Positions 1-9,175 of a stretch of 64,000 bases of DNA are shown here, piece after piece. Every line of letters starts with the position of its first letter. Position 1 is the first letter of the stretch. The position numbers and the translations under genes are program-made. Under the pieces are notes generated by a model. The model was not told the origin of the DNA. It did not search any database and saw only the letters and a program-made list of their open reading frames with translations. The stretch comes from Tubulanus polymorphus (taxonomy: Eukaryota > Nemertea > Palaeonemertea > Tubulaniformes > Tubulanidae), in contig NC_134025.1 in NCBI RefSeq assembly GCF_964204645.1, positions 21,544,001 through 21,608,000 on the forward strand. The letters are read 5' to 3'.

Positions 1-6
1 ACCCAG

Positions 7-390
7 ATTTATCAAATATTGCATTTTGGCATGCTAAAACGACCGTGGTGATTTCCGTTTTTGCCTGCCCCAAAACGGAAGCGTATAATAACGAAAATAA
101 TCCGATTTGGCCTACCAAACGAACAGGAAAATCATCCCATGGCATTTTTAACGTTTTGGTGCCCTCGCCAATAATGAGATAATTACATTTTGGCGCACCA
201 AAAAGGGTTTAAAATTCTATTTGGGCCGTTAAAACGGATGTTTCGGCGTGGTTTTTCTCGTAATGGTACCCACGCCAAACAACCATAAACACTGTAAATT
301 TCTGTTTCAATTTGACGGGTCGCTGAAAGAGACTTCAATACGCTAAACTCCCGTTTTGGTGCGCAAAATGGATTATTTGATAAATTGCGT
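7..390. repeat. Degenerate inverted-repeat element
   Basis: The first ~35 bases (about 7-41) return as an imperfect reverse complement at about 351-388, sharing the core ATTTATCAAATA and a following CATTTTG. The interior repeats short TTTTGGCGC-like and AAAACGG-like words in both orientations. This looks like an old foldback or MITE element. No coding capacity and no clear target-site duplication were seen. Confidence 0.4.
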
Positions 391-466
391 GTGTTTTTTT
401 ACGTATTACCTTCCCATTTCGGCGCCTAAATTACATACCGAAAAATTTCCGTTATACCCAAATCTA

Positions 467-500
467 TGGTGGCTGATTAGGGCTCTTTATACACGAGTAA
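467..500 (+). repeat. Solo terminus of the TGGTGGCTGATT MITE family
   Basis: The bases from 467 (TGGTGGCTGATTAGGG), preceded by TA, match the terminal inverted repeat of the complete element at 23321-23630 and the start of the element at 40044. No partner terminus is visible downstream, so this is probably a truncated copy. I see nothing else recognisable between 500 and 1030. Confidence 0.4.
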
Positions 501-1035
501 CCTTCTATGCCATGAAAGTGTTTTAAATTTGTATGATTTGTTGTTGAATTGTTTCGTAAATGTGTGTAAGATGTCTTTAGTGCGTATGCACTGAGCGTAA
601 TTTGTTGGTGTTCGTTTTGTAAAATTGAGATGATTTACTTATTTTTGGCCGTTGGCTTTGAAAATAAAAGGTGCTTATTACAACAAGTTATTCATGAAGT
701 GTTTGGTCAAATTAATTTCGTATGGCAGCCTTCATTCTCTCGCTAAAAAGGATGCCGGTTAAAAATGAACTATCAAAGGCGAATTCGGCGCAGCACTTTT
801 TTCGAGGCAGTTAGTAGTACATACAGATTATCTGAATGCCCGGTAAATTTTACTTTCTCGAGAATCTTGACTAACTTAGTGCGAAGTCTGTCACCATTTG
901 AGTTTTTGAAATGTCTCCTGTGCCGTAAGGCCTTGAAGGTGGAACCTAATGCGGCTCAAGTATAAAATATGGAAAAGTGGCCTTTTTACCTGACGTATCA
1001 ATACGCACAATGCTGACCAAAGATCTGCCAATCTT

Positions 1036-1525
1036 AACATTCCCGACGATCCGACATACCGGCAGTCCGACATACCGGCACACCCGACATACCGGCACTC
1101 CCGACAAACCGACATACCGGCACTCCCGACATACCGGCAATCCGACACACCGGCACTCCCGACATACCGCCCGACATACCACGATCCCAGCACCTCTGCA
1201 GGGGATTATTAGGAATCAAACGCCTCACGATCCCGGTATTTCTCTACAGGGGATTATCACGAACCGAACGCCCCATGATCCCAGCATCTCTCTACATGGG
1301 ATAATTAGGAACCGAACGCCCCAACCTTACAAATATATTTTCTCAAAACAACTGGCCTTGTTAAATAATGACTGGAATGTCTGTATGTAGGTTTGCAGCA
1401 TTGCCGGAGTGCCGGTTTGTCGGGAGTGTCAGTATGTCGGATTGCCGGTATGTCGGATTTCCGGTATGTCGAGATTGTCGGGTATGTCGGATTGCCGGTA
1501 TGTCGGGAGTGTCGGGATTGCTGAT
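1036..1525. repeat. Foldback minisatellite: CCGACATACCGGCA arrays in inverted orientation
   Basis: At 1048-1190 a unit of roughly 10-20 bases (CCGACATACCGGCA with variants) is tandemly repeated. At about 1399-1525 the same unit recurs as its reverse complement (TGCCGGTATGTCGG). Between them lie three diverged ~48-base direct repeats beginning GATCCCAGCA or GATCCCGGTA and ending GAACGCCCC. The whole can fold into one long stem. Several open frames here are only artefacts of the repeat. Confidence 0.8.
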
Positions 1526-1783
1526 GTTATAATTCAAACACAGAATTATGAACCGAATCACTCATTCATTTTATCTTCAGCTTCCGCAATGAGGGACTAT
1601 ATTACCATATTTTATATTTGATCCCCTAATGCCTTTAACTTCTCGCCGAACCTGGTATTCGAAAGGGTTTCAAATAAAGGTTATGTGGCCTATGCAAGAA
1701 CATGCCTAGGTTGGTCCAATTCATTCTTTGATAAAAAGTATCCTTGACAACATTGGAACAATATCAACGACCATTAATTCAAA

Positions 1784-2419
1784 ATGGTGCCACCAGATAA
1801 GCGTCTCGTGTTGGCAATATTTCTTTTGATTACCACCATCCTTTTATTTGCTGATGGACGGAAGTCGAGTCGAAGGTTTAGTACTAGAAAAATAGCCCAA
1901 CCGCGACGCCGTGATCCAGCTCGCAGAAAGCCAGCAGCACCTGCAACGCATAACTCTGGTGGTAAAACCCGGCCTGCGGCGGGCCCACAAAATAGAAAAG
2001 ACGTCAACAAACCTGGCTCCGCAAACCAACAGAATAAACGTAAAGAAGACACGAAAAACGATGACAAATATTCAAAATCGGATTCGCAGCAGTCGTCTCT
2101 GGACAATTCGGCAAACGAAACACCCCCGGGCGACGACACGGTTTCAACCGACGAATCTTCGGAAAGTATCGTATCTAATATTGGCTCTTTATCCAGGGAA
2201 CTCACTTTCCTGAACGCATCCAACGAAAAGAATATAATACGAATAACCCAAGTTTCCAAGTCGAAGGTTTCCACTGATCTTTACTATGTGCTCAGTGGAA
2301 TGGGAGTTGCAGTTCTGGTAGGAGTGGCCATTTTAATTTGGGAATACGTATCGAAAAAGAAAGATAAAAACAAAGAAAACGAACAAAAGGTGGTTACAAG
2401 TGAAGTTGTTGGCCAATGA
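1784..2419 (+). CDS. Unrecognised intronless type I membrane protein, 211 aa
   Basis: The 211-codon frame starts at ATG 1784 and ends at TGA. Residues 1-25 form a strong signal peptide with the core LAIFLLITTILLFADG. Residues 26-55 are very basic (RKSSRRFSTRK, RRRDPARRK). Residues 75-130 are rich in Asn, Ser, Asp and Glu and look disordered. Sequons for N-glycosylation stand at Asn111 (NET) and Asn144 (NAS). A single membrane segment covers about 167-187, followed by a Lys-rich cytosolic tail (KKKDKNKENE). A poly(A) signal lies 127 bases past the stop. The layout suggests a single-pass surface or secretory-pathway protein. I do not recognise a family and assign no function. It has no visible intron, so a retrocopy or lineage-specific gene is possible. 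Signal peptide, membrane segment and tail together make chance unlikely. Confidence 0.7.
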   Translation: MVPPDKRLVLAIFLLITTILLFADGRKSSRRFSTRKIAQPRRRDPARRKPAAPATHNSGGKTRPAAGPQNRKDVNKPGSANQQNKRKEDTKNDDKYSKSDSQQSSLDNSANETPPGDDTVSTDESSESIVSNIGSLSRELTFLNASNEKNIIRITQVSKSKVSTDLYYVLSGMGVAVLVGVAILIWEYVSKKKDKNKENEQKVVTSEVVGQ

Positions 2420-2545
2420 AGCGCTTCCTCCTCCTGTGTTGGAAAGGTCTTTGGTCTGTTTATTGCATGAAGGCAATTATTAAAGGCCTATATAATCATA
2501 TATTTGTTGCTGTAAAAGATGTACAAACACCATTTTACCATTTCA

Positions 2546-2551
2546 AATAAA
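2546..2551 (+). terminator. AATAAA poly(A) signal of the 1784-2419 gene
   Basis: A canonical AATAAA lies 127 bases after the stop codon of the upstream plus-strand frame, as expected for a short 3' UTR. Confidence 0.6.
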
Positions 2552-2601
2552 AATCGTGCTTTCGCTTAATCTCCTTTTCGGTCAAACCAACGACTATAAA
2601 A

Positions 2602-2800
2602 TGATACCTTGTTTCTCATAATCGGCCGGGTCATTTTGTAAACTGTTATGAAATTTGTAATCCGTTCGTTTCTATAGCTGCCGGGTCTATATGGTTATAG
2701 CTTGATCACGATTTTAAAAAAAGTTATGTACAGGGTAGATAGGCGGTCGGCTGGGTCAACTTCGCTCAGCAGAAATGTAGAAATGAGAAACAAGGTATCA
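2602..2800. mobile_element. MITE-like element with 18-bp perfect terminal inverted repeats
   Basis: TGATACCTTGTTTCTCAT at 2602-2619 is repeated exactly, inverted, at 2783-2800. The 199-bp span has no coding capacity. Subterminal bases are loosely inverted as well. No certain target-site duplication is seen. Confidence 0.6.
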
Positions 2801-2852
2801 ACTTTCTTTTAGCCTAAAACGAATCGTTTTTTAGTCCATGGTTAAACAGTTT

Positions 2853-2940
2853 GGGGCCGGTTGCTCAAAAGTTGGTTAACTCCTAATAATGCGTCGTTGA
2901 ACCACTTATCGTGTCGTTATGTAGCCTACGTCGATCGAAT
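2853..2940 (+). repeat. Degenerate fragment of a GGGGCCGGTT / GCTCAAAAGTTGG MITE family
   Basis: The stretch starting GGGGCCGGTTGCTCAAAAGT resembles the terminus of the element at 45148-45255 (GCTCAAAAGTTAGTTAG) and the GGGGCCGGTT start of 61302-61435. No inverted partner is preserved here. Confidence 0.35.
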
Positions 2941-4190
2941 GTTAGTTACGTATTTATATAATGTGGCGCGTTATGTTCGTCAACGCGGAGAGCGACAGAG
3001 AGCGAGAGACAGATGATGAATGTTGTAACGTCACAAAAGACGCGCCGATGAATCGTTTTCGGGATTAGCAAACTGATTGGAAATCCTCACTTGAAAACAT
3101 TTCTCTGGCAGGATCGACGACACAAAGGTAACCGCGAAAACGCTGTCATTTATTTCCTGTTAATAATTGATATACATATAGGGATTAGAGAATAGTATCA
3201 ATTCCTTTGTTCTGACAAAATAGATAAACAACGCCATATCAATAATTCAAGCATCGAGCGACCCAAATACTTGGAATAGTTTCGTGTAAGCACGTACGTG
3301 CTTATTTTCTAGACTAATTTCATGTGCATTTAGGCAGCTAAGCTGATCGAACTATTACTATTATCATTACGACTATCATGAAAAACGTGACTGGTTGATT
3401 ATGATGCATGAAGTAAAAAGGAATAGGCCTATATACATACGTACGGAAAAATACGTTGATTTTTTATTTCACTTATACGAGAGAAATGCCATAATAAATT
3501 CAGCCAAAGATGAAAAGTTCTTGAATAGAAGTGTACGTATTGGGGCAGCGTTTCGGCTAAGGACTGTTGGCCATCATCGGTCGTACTGATGATGGCTATA
3601 ATAGTCGTTAGCCGATTGCTCAAGTACGTATATACTCTTTTACTATCGAACTTTCCGGCTAATTTATTGTGGGATTTCTTTCGAATATTCATCTTAAACG
3701 GATATTGTATATCCTCAAGACTCATTTTTGATTTCATTGCTAGAGCGTATACTCGTTCTTCGGCAAAACTATTTGTCTACTGCTACAATACAGTGGCGAG
3801 TAGATATTCATTCTTTGGGTTTTAGTTTTTAAGTTATGTTTGGAAATGTAGGTGGATGGCACTAGCACATAATGGATGATTACCCATGAATGATCTTAGA
3901 GTAACGAAGAAAACCAATATGACATTAACAATTGTACTGCAATTTACCATTTTTTCAATATTTTTGTCTAGACATCGAAAACACTTCAGCGACTCGAAAG
4001 ATATCTTTAGAATATGTATTTGTAAGGTTTTTCTTAGACATGAGGCCGATTTATAAACCAGTTATTTTGACTACAGATATTACATTTGCAATTAAGGACT
4101 GCTGTTTGCATATATACATCTTTGATTTGATTGCCTTTCAAATCATGCGAAAAACACGTGCCCGAATCCATGTATACTGATATGATATAC
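2941..4190. other. Intergenic flank left of the palindrome
   Basis: Apart from the hairpin at 3533-3631 I see no supported gene. I looked here on the plus strand for upstream otopetrin exons that would complete the left copy and recognised none. Confidence 0.4.
3533..3631. repeat. Long imperfect hairpin, foldback element or pre-miRNA-like
   Basis: The 5' arm 3533-3578 pairs with the 3' arm 3588-3631 around a 9-base loop. Next to the loop the pairing is perfect for CCATCATC/GATGATGG. Outward it continues through CGGCTAA/TTAGCCG to GTACGTAT/ATACGTAC with a few bulges. Weaker inverted similarity extends to about 3485-3680 (AATAAATTCAGCC against GGCTAATTTATT), which favours a decayed foldback element. 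Confidence 0.5.
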
Positions 4191-4624
4191 TTGTCATCGT
4201 CGTTGTGGTACGTCAGACACTATGGTTCTTGGTAAACCTTGGTGTTATGATATCCGGAGCTCACGACTTGCAGGTCGTAAGACGTTGAGTCTCTAGACTA
4301 TACAGCCTATCTGACTCAACTCCAATTCTCCGACCAATTCGGTTTACTTGATATTTATCGTAGATATGAGTACAGTGTTGTGAGGTGTCTGGTCGTCATT
4401 CAAACTGTGACATGAAAATATGTCATCAGACCGCTAAATTGACAATAAACCATCCTAAAAATGATGACAACAATTAATAGCTGCAAAGCTGTTAATTGCT
4501 AAATACTCAATAATTACTGAATCAATACTGTCTATGACAAACAACCCATCTCGTACTCATGTCGCCTGTCACTCGAATTTAGTAGTTAGGAAATAATTAT
4601 AATATATACATTTTGACGATTAAA

Positions 4625-4930
4625 CCATAGCCGCGATCCCGCAAGCGTTTTTGGCCCGTACCAAATTTGGCCCGGAACAACTGTTCACACGGCTGCCAAA
4701 CGGGCCCGTGCCAATTCGGCCCGACCAAAAACGTCGGACCTGGCCCAAATTTAAACATGGGTCAAGATCATTGCGTGCGAATTACATCTGGTTGCGGAAA
4801 TGACTCGTCTCGCTTTGTTGTTTAGCATCGAGTGAGTGGTTTGCGTGTGAACTTATTAGGCACGGACCCATTTTGACTTGGGTCTGATCCGTCGTGCCAA
4901 TTTGGCCCGGGCCAAATCGTGGCTTATGCA
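4625..4930 (+). repeat. Dispersed TTGGCCCG-rich repeat, left-arm copy
   Basis: The segment begins near AGCCGCGATCCCGCAAGCG and ends near CAAATCGTGGCTTATGC, with repeated TTGGCCCG/CGGGCCAA words inside. A diverged inverted copy is at about 42195-42385, which shares CACACGCAATGAT and TTTTGGTCGGGCC and ends GATCGCGGCTGTAGG. The mirrored copy in the other arm is 12199-12504. It lies in intron 4 of otopetrin. Confidence 0.55.
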
Positions 4931-5076
4931 AAAACCCTATTTCCATTACAGTTTGGAATCAGCCGTCCTACCTAGGGTTTTGTCTTTCTCTGTGATGTAT
5001 TCTTGTCAATAACACGTATGGCAGATTTTATGGTTGTTTTCCCGATCACGTAGATTTTCTTTTTCTTAAACAATAG

Positions 5077-6809
5077 TTAGTTGTGAATCGGTGTAAACCT
5101 TTTGTGCGTTTCTGCATGATGCACCTAGTCGCCACGAATCTGGCCCTGTGGTTGTCGGCCACCACCCACGAAACGGTCGCTGATGTTCGCAAAAAGTTAA
5201 CCGGTAAGTAGGATAATGTCATAGAAAAATACGGACAAAATACGATTTTCAAATTTGCGAGTCAGTTCATCATTACATTTCCTTATGGGTAACTTTGATA
5301 CGAAATAAACTAGCCTAAGATATAAATGAACAAAATGTCAAAGCAAACATTTTAGATCATTAATAAGATCCCAAAAAACCCACTATCTACAGATTAAAAG
5401 AATTTATCACCTGACGATGATCTCCAGGGTGAGATCGAAATGACTGAGATCGTCATGTATTCTATATATTTTAGATTGAATAAATAGATTCTTGTTTTTA
5501 AATTCTTTTAATCTGTAGATAGTGGGTTTTCATCTTATTATCATTCACCACGTTTGAATGTGGTTATCGTTCTATTTTAGATCCTTTTTTGGTTATATTT
5601 ACATATATTCAAAAAATATTGTGGACATGTTTCGGCTAACATGTGTTGCCTTAAGTTATAGACCATACGAGTAATAGATGTAGCATTGAGATGAGAAGAA
5701 TTTGATTGAAAAATTGACAAGATAATCGAGCGTTAAGAAATTGAGAGGGCATTTGATGAGCGGTATATGTAAATATAACAAATAGAGGATCTGAAATGTT
5801 TGCCTTGGCGTTTTGTTTAGTTTTGACACTCAAGACTTTTTTTCATTACAAGACTTAAATATCTAAATATCTGCGTTCCATGTCTGTCTAAAGATGGCGT
5901 ATTCTTTCAGAGGAACGTAATGAAACCGACGTCTGTCACTCGGGCGGAGCGTACTACGACAAAGCGGTTGGATTCATCTATCCGTGCGTCGTCGAATACG
6001 GACTGTTCGGGGCTGGAGCGGCTTACATCATGTACCTGAACGTCGGCAAAGGATTCAGTGAACGAACCGTCGTGGAATCCGACACGGACGAACCATCGGC
6101 GCCGTTCTGCGATAAAACAATTTGGCACAAAAGATGTGGCAGGGCATACGTGGGTTTAATCGTGGGTGTGGTCATTATGATTTTGACTTTAATCGGAGTT
6201 ATCGTTTACCATACCGCCTCCGGTAATATGGAATATACATTTTTGGTCATGGAGATTTTGTTGATTATGATTGCCGCATCTGCCGGCATTTTCGTTTACA
6301 TGTTACTGAGGGATTTGAAATACGTAGGTTTGGAGGAAGATAATTTTGATGGCTCGTTGCTCATTATAACGCAGGCGGGCGTCTACGCGCTGTATCTGTT
6401 CATCATGTTGGGAGCTATAAACGCCATCAGAACTGGCGACGAATTCAATTACGGCGTATTTTTCCTGGTACAATCCATCTTATGCATGGGTCAGAGTACC
6501 TTGCAAACTTATACGGTTCTGGACGGGTTCAGTCGTAGCGCCCATAAAACCGAACACGCCGAAAAGAAACCGGGTCAAAATGTGATCACGTTGCTCATAT
6601 GCGTGAATTTTTCCATGTGGATGTCGGCTACGTTTTTGTTCGCAAACGCCGATGATCAGGATTTGTTCTCAGATTATTTCGGTATAATTCCCTGGAGTAT
6701 GATCACGCGGATGTTCTCGCCTTTAGTCATATTCTACCGGTTTCAGGCCTCGATCTGTTTGTCCGATATCTGGGAAAACGCGTACAAAACCCGCGGTAAA
6801 GCGGAGTGA
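5077..6809 (+). pseudogene. OTOP: Partial otopetrin copy: exons 5 and 6 only
   Basis: Exon 5 is 5077-5203, preceded by a pyrimidine tract and AG and ending at a GTAAGT donor. Exon 6 is 5911-6809, running to TGA. They join in phase and encode the last 341 residues of otopetrin, including HLVATNLALW, FIYPCVVEYG and LQTYTVLDGF. The sequence equals exons 5-6 of the minus-strand gene at 10320-16078. The duplicated block begins inside intron 4 and I find no exons 1-4 to the left, so this copy cannot make a full 12-helix channel by itself. The exons are not broken, which implies a very recent event or an assembly artefact. A product could arise only by transcription from a foreign upstream promoter. 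The copy is tail-to-tail with the complete gene. Confidence 0.85.
5329..5817. repeat. Nested hairpins inside otopetrin intron 5 (left copy)
   Basis: Three inverted-repeat pairs are nested or adjacent. A 32-bp perfect pair lies at 5375-5406/5499-5530 (core CCCACTATCTACAGATTAAA). A pair at 5580-5607/5764-5791 has the core GGTTATATTTACATATA. An outer pair lies at 5329-5358/5788-5817 and contains GCAAACATTT. The 156-bp inner unit looks like a MITE that may have landed in an older foldback element. The mirror copy is at 11312-11800. Confidence 0.65.
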
Positions 6810-7216
6810 AAACTTCGATTATTTATATAGAATTTATATGAAGACCTAAACCACGGACGACACCCTCGTCTTCTCAATAAGACCATTAAACCTTCCTAAT
6901 CTCTCGAATCAAAACTCGGGACATAGTTCCGGATTCTAAGCTTTATGACAATAATTAGCTTTAATTAATCACGATACTATTCTTTCTGATTGATACGTCA
7001 TGGGAAACCAACCTGAAACTGGCTGCGGATTTTACTCATCCATGACCGACTGAAACCGACGCTGCAGCATAGTTAGTGACACATTTTTATGTACATCTTT
7101 TCTAAGCGCGAACGAGGCTGTTGCCTGAATACTCATAAACCTATCAACGGATATTTCATTTTGTATTCAATGCTTTATTGTTTATTAATTATTTGTATAC
7201 GGAACCAGATAAGGTG

Positions 7217-7222
7217 AATAAA
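7217..7222 (+). terminator. AATAAA poly(A) signal of the partial otopetrin copy
   Basis: AATAAA lies about 410 bases downstream of the stop at 6809. Its mirror at 9907-9912 serves the complete gene. Confidence 0.5.
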
Positions 7223-7519
7223 GAAAAAAGATAATTTTGAGTGGTTATTTTTTCATTTGCTCTCCACACATTTATCATCCCCATAATGTGGATCTAAAGG
7301 CATTCCGTGACAGCAAAAATACATCCTCTTTATGTATTTTTGGTGACAGATATATTCCGAAAGGAACCATATAAAGTAGGTTGATATCCCAGCTGCTCTA
7401 TCATGCGCATTGTGCGATGATGACGTCAAAGCTGCCCATGTAGCCCCTTGTAGCTCCTTGTAGCCTCTTGTACCCTGACACAGGAATATTTTAACTGAGA
7501 CGAATAGTAGTTTATAGGG

Positions 7520-7642
7520 TAAACTAATTCATTTGACGCACGAGCTTTCGCTACTAGTGTATAGTGGCTTCATCGCGCTTCCTCGCGTGATGAAGCTTCC
7601 ATACACTGCTAGCGAAGGCTCGTACTTCAAATTAACTAGTAC
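7520..7642. repeat. 123-bp near-perfect hairpin (left arm)
   Basis: Two ~58-base halves are inverted copies around CGCGCTTCCTCGCG: CACGAGCTTTCGCTA pairs with TAGCGAAGGCTCGTA, and GTGTATAGTGGCTTCATC with GATGAAGCTTCCATACAC. It is followed by an open frame (7533-7838) that I treat as non-coding. Just upstream, 7438-7475 has three or four 11-base tandem units of the type TTGTAGCCCC. The mirror hairpin is at 9487-9609. Confidence 0.65.
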
Positions 7643-7869
7643 GTCTCGTTGTACTTATTACACACCAGATAACACGGCACCTCTACGTATCTACCTGATT
7701 GAAGAAAAGCAAGTGCCCAGCGCACCAACCGTATCCCCGGAATGCAAGTTGCGCAACGTTCTCGAATTCCATTGCCTTGCAAGTCAATTCGCGAAAATGC
7801 AGTCGCAAAATAAACAACAGTCTCCGAGTAAACCATAAAAAATGATGTATTCGTAAAACCTCTAAGACA

Positions 7870-7953
7870 TTCGATGCTATCTAAATATGTCATCAGATGA
7901 AAGAAATAAGACAAGTTTAAACATATAGACACTATCTAAATATGTCATCAGAC
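7870..7953. repeat. ~55-bp tandem repeat at the inner junction of the left arm
   Basis: The word ATCTAAATATGTCATCAGA occurs twice, about 60 bases apart, with AAGAAATAAGACAAGTTTAAAC between. The arm's identity to its partner stops inside the second copy, right after CATCAGAC. On the other side the same array continues about 30 bases past the arm boundary, into 9147-9175. Confidence 0.7.
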
Positions 7954-9175
7954 TAGTAAACTGTAAATAAACTGTAAACTGATTAGCGTGTATAGACCTA
8001 TATCTTTGTATATTGTACCAAAAACGTATTCATCAAATCACATCCGCTAATAACCTGTCATGCTATAAAATATACGAGCTGAGTGGCAAGGCGTGTAAGA
8101 CTAGGATCGACGATTTGTCACGCGAATTACTCTGTCACTGTGCGTTGATGATGTATGATATATCCCCGTCGTAATTCATAATTCCTATATTTAGATCGCG
8201 TTAAACGTGGAACATGAAGAATATTGATTGCAGAAATGTTGGACAAAATTGCGAATTCTGCAATCATTACTAAAGTTGATACGTGTAAAACGTGATAAGT
8301 AATAAAATAGACCATAACTGTATGATACGTTGAACACTATGGGGAATCTCAGACGTTACTGTGGCAATCAAGGATCGCTAGTAGTTACTCAGTGGGCGGA
8401 AATTTTGGAAAGTTCCCTTTTTGTAAATATCATTGTAATATCCATAATGGAACTGCCCCTTTTCAGGATCCCTTTTCTCCCCCTCCCCCAAAAAAGGTGT
8501 ACGGCCCTGCCAAGTTAATTGAATGAACTCATTTTGACAGCAAAATATTGTCACGCTATCTGGCGGGATAACTGGTGTCGCAGCTCCATTCCGTATGATA
8601 ATACACCTAACACCAAGGAGATTCTGGAATTGACTTATTATTGCCAATTTAGATCAGCACTACAGAGATCACATAAGTAACGCCAGTCGTAGGAGGAAAT
8701 GACGAGTGAAACATGTTCCCTCATTTCAAATAAACGGTCCTTGGTTTGACGTTTAAACACTTCAACGCTTTTTTTCTACGTGTGGTTTATCATCATAATT
8801 GTAGCCAAATTCATGTTGTATTAAACATGCTTTATTGCCAGTTGTCTGACAGCCGTCTCGATGAGCATGTCTCTACCACGCATAGATAAGTCACCAAAAG
8901 ACATTCAGCTATTTCATATGTCAAGTCTGTTGGAATAATATATTTAAGAATATTAGCGCTAGCGACGGGCTTAGTTGGCGGTCGCAATAAAATTGTGTAA
9001 ACACAATCAAACAAATACAAACGCGTTCTTCAAATAGGTGGTATCAAAATGATGGACCATTCTTTTTTTTCATATCAGAAGGCAGGTTTACTAAAAGAAT
9101 TCCCTCTTAAAAGTCAATTGATTTTCTCTTCGGTAATGAAATGAAAGACCATGTTTAAATTTGTCTTATTTCTTC
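7954..9175. other. Unique spacer of the palindrome
   Basis: These 1,222 bases separate the two arms. I find no convincing exon, splice pair or repeat, only short open frames of about 60-90 codons. Near the left end GTAAACTGTAAATAAACTG resembles sequence next to 4431 inside the arm. Confidence 0.6.

Larger units (their letters stand above)
4191..7953 (+). repeat. Left arm of a 3,763-bp inverted repeat (palindrome)
   Basis: Position x in this arm is the complement of position 17129-x in 9176-12938. All segments I compared are identical: both ends, the two coding exons, introns and 3' flank. The offset never changes, so there is no net indel. Identity stops abruptly at 4191 (outer side, inside otopetrin intron 4) and at 7953 (inner side). 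The arm holds otopetrin exons 5 and 6, their 3' flank and several smaller hairpins. Confidence 0.95.

Noticed and set aside
977-1390. Long overlapping open frames on both strands rich in RHTGTP/CRYVG repeats
   Set aside because: They translate the CCGACATACCGGCA minisatellite; open in several frames at once with no start or splice context.
3395-4180. Plus-strand frames that might supply otopetrin exons 1-4 for the left copy
   Set aside because: None shows the GLYCLILCSFG, SNLYYRIGG or FALGSITF signatures of the true exons.
7533-7838. 101-codon open frame (and its mirror 9291-9596)
   Set aside because: It begins inside a hairpin, has no recognisable domain, and the opposite strand is open too; it is most likely chance within repeat DNA.
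7636-7932. 98-codon minus-strand frame (and its mirror 9197-9493)
   Set aside because: It overlaps the junction tandem repeat and the 101-codon frame, with no domain.
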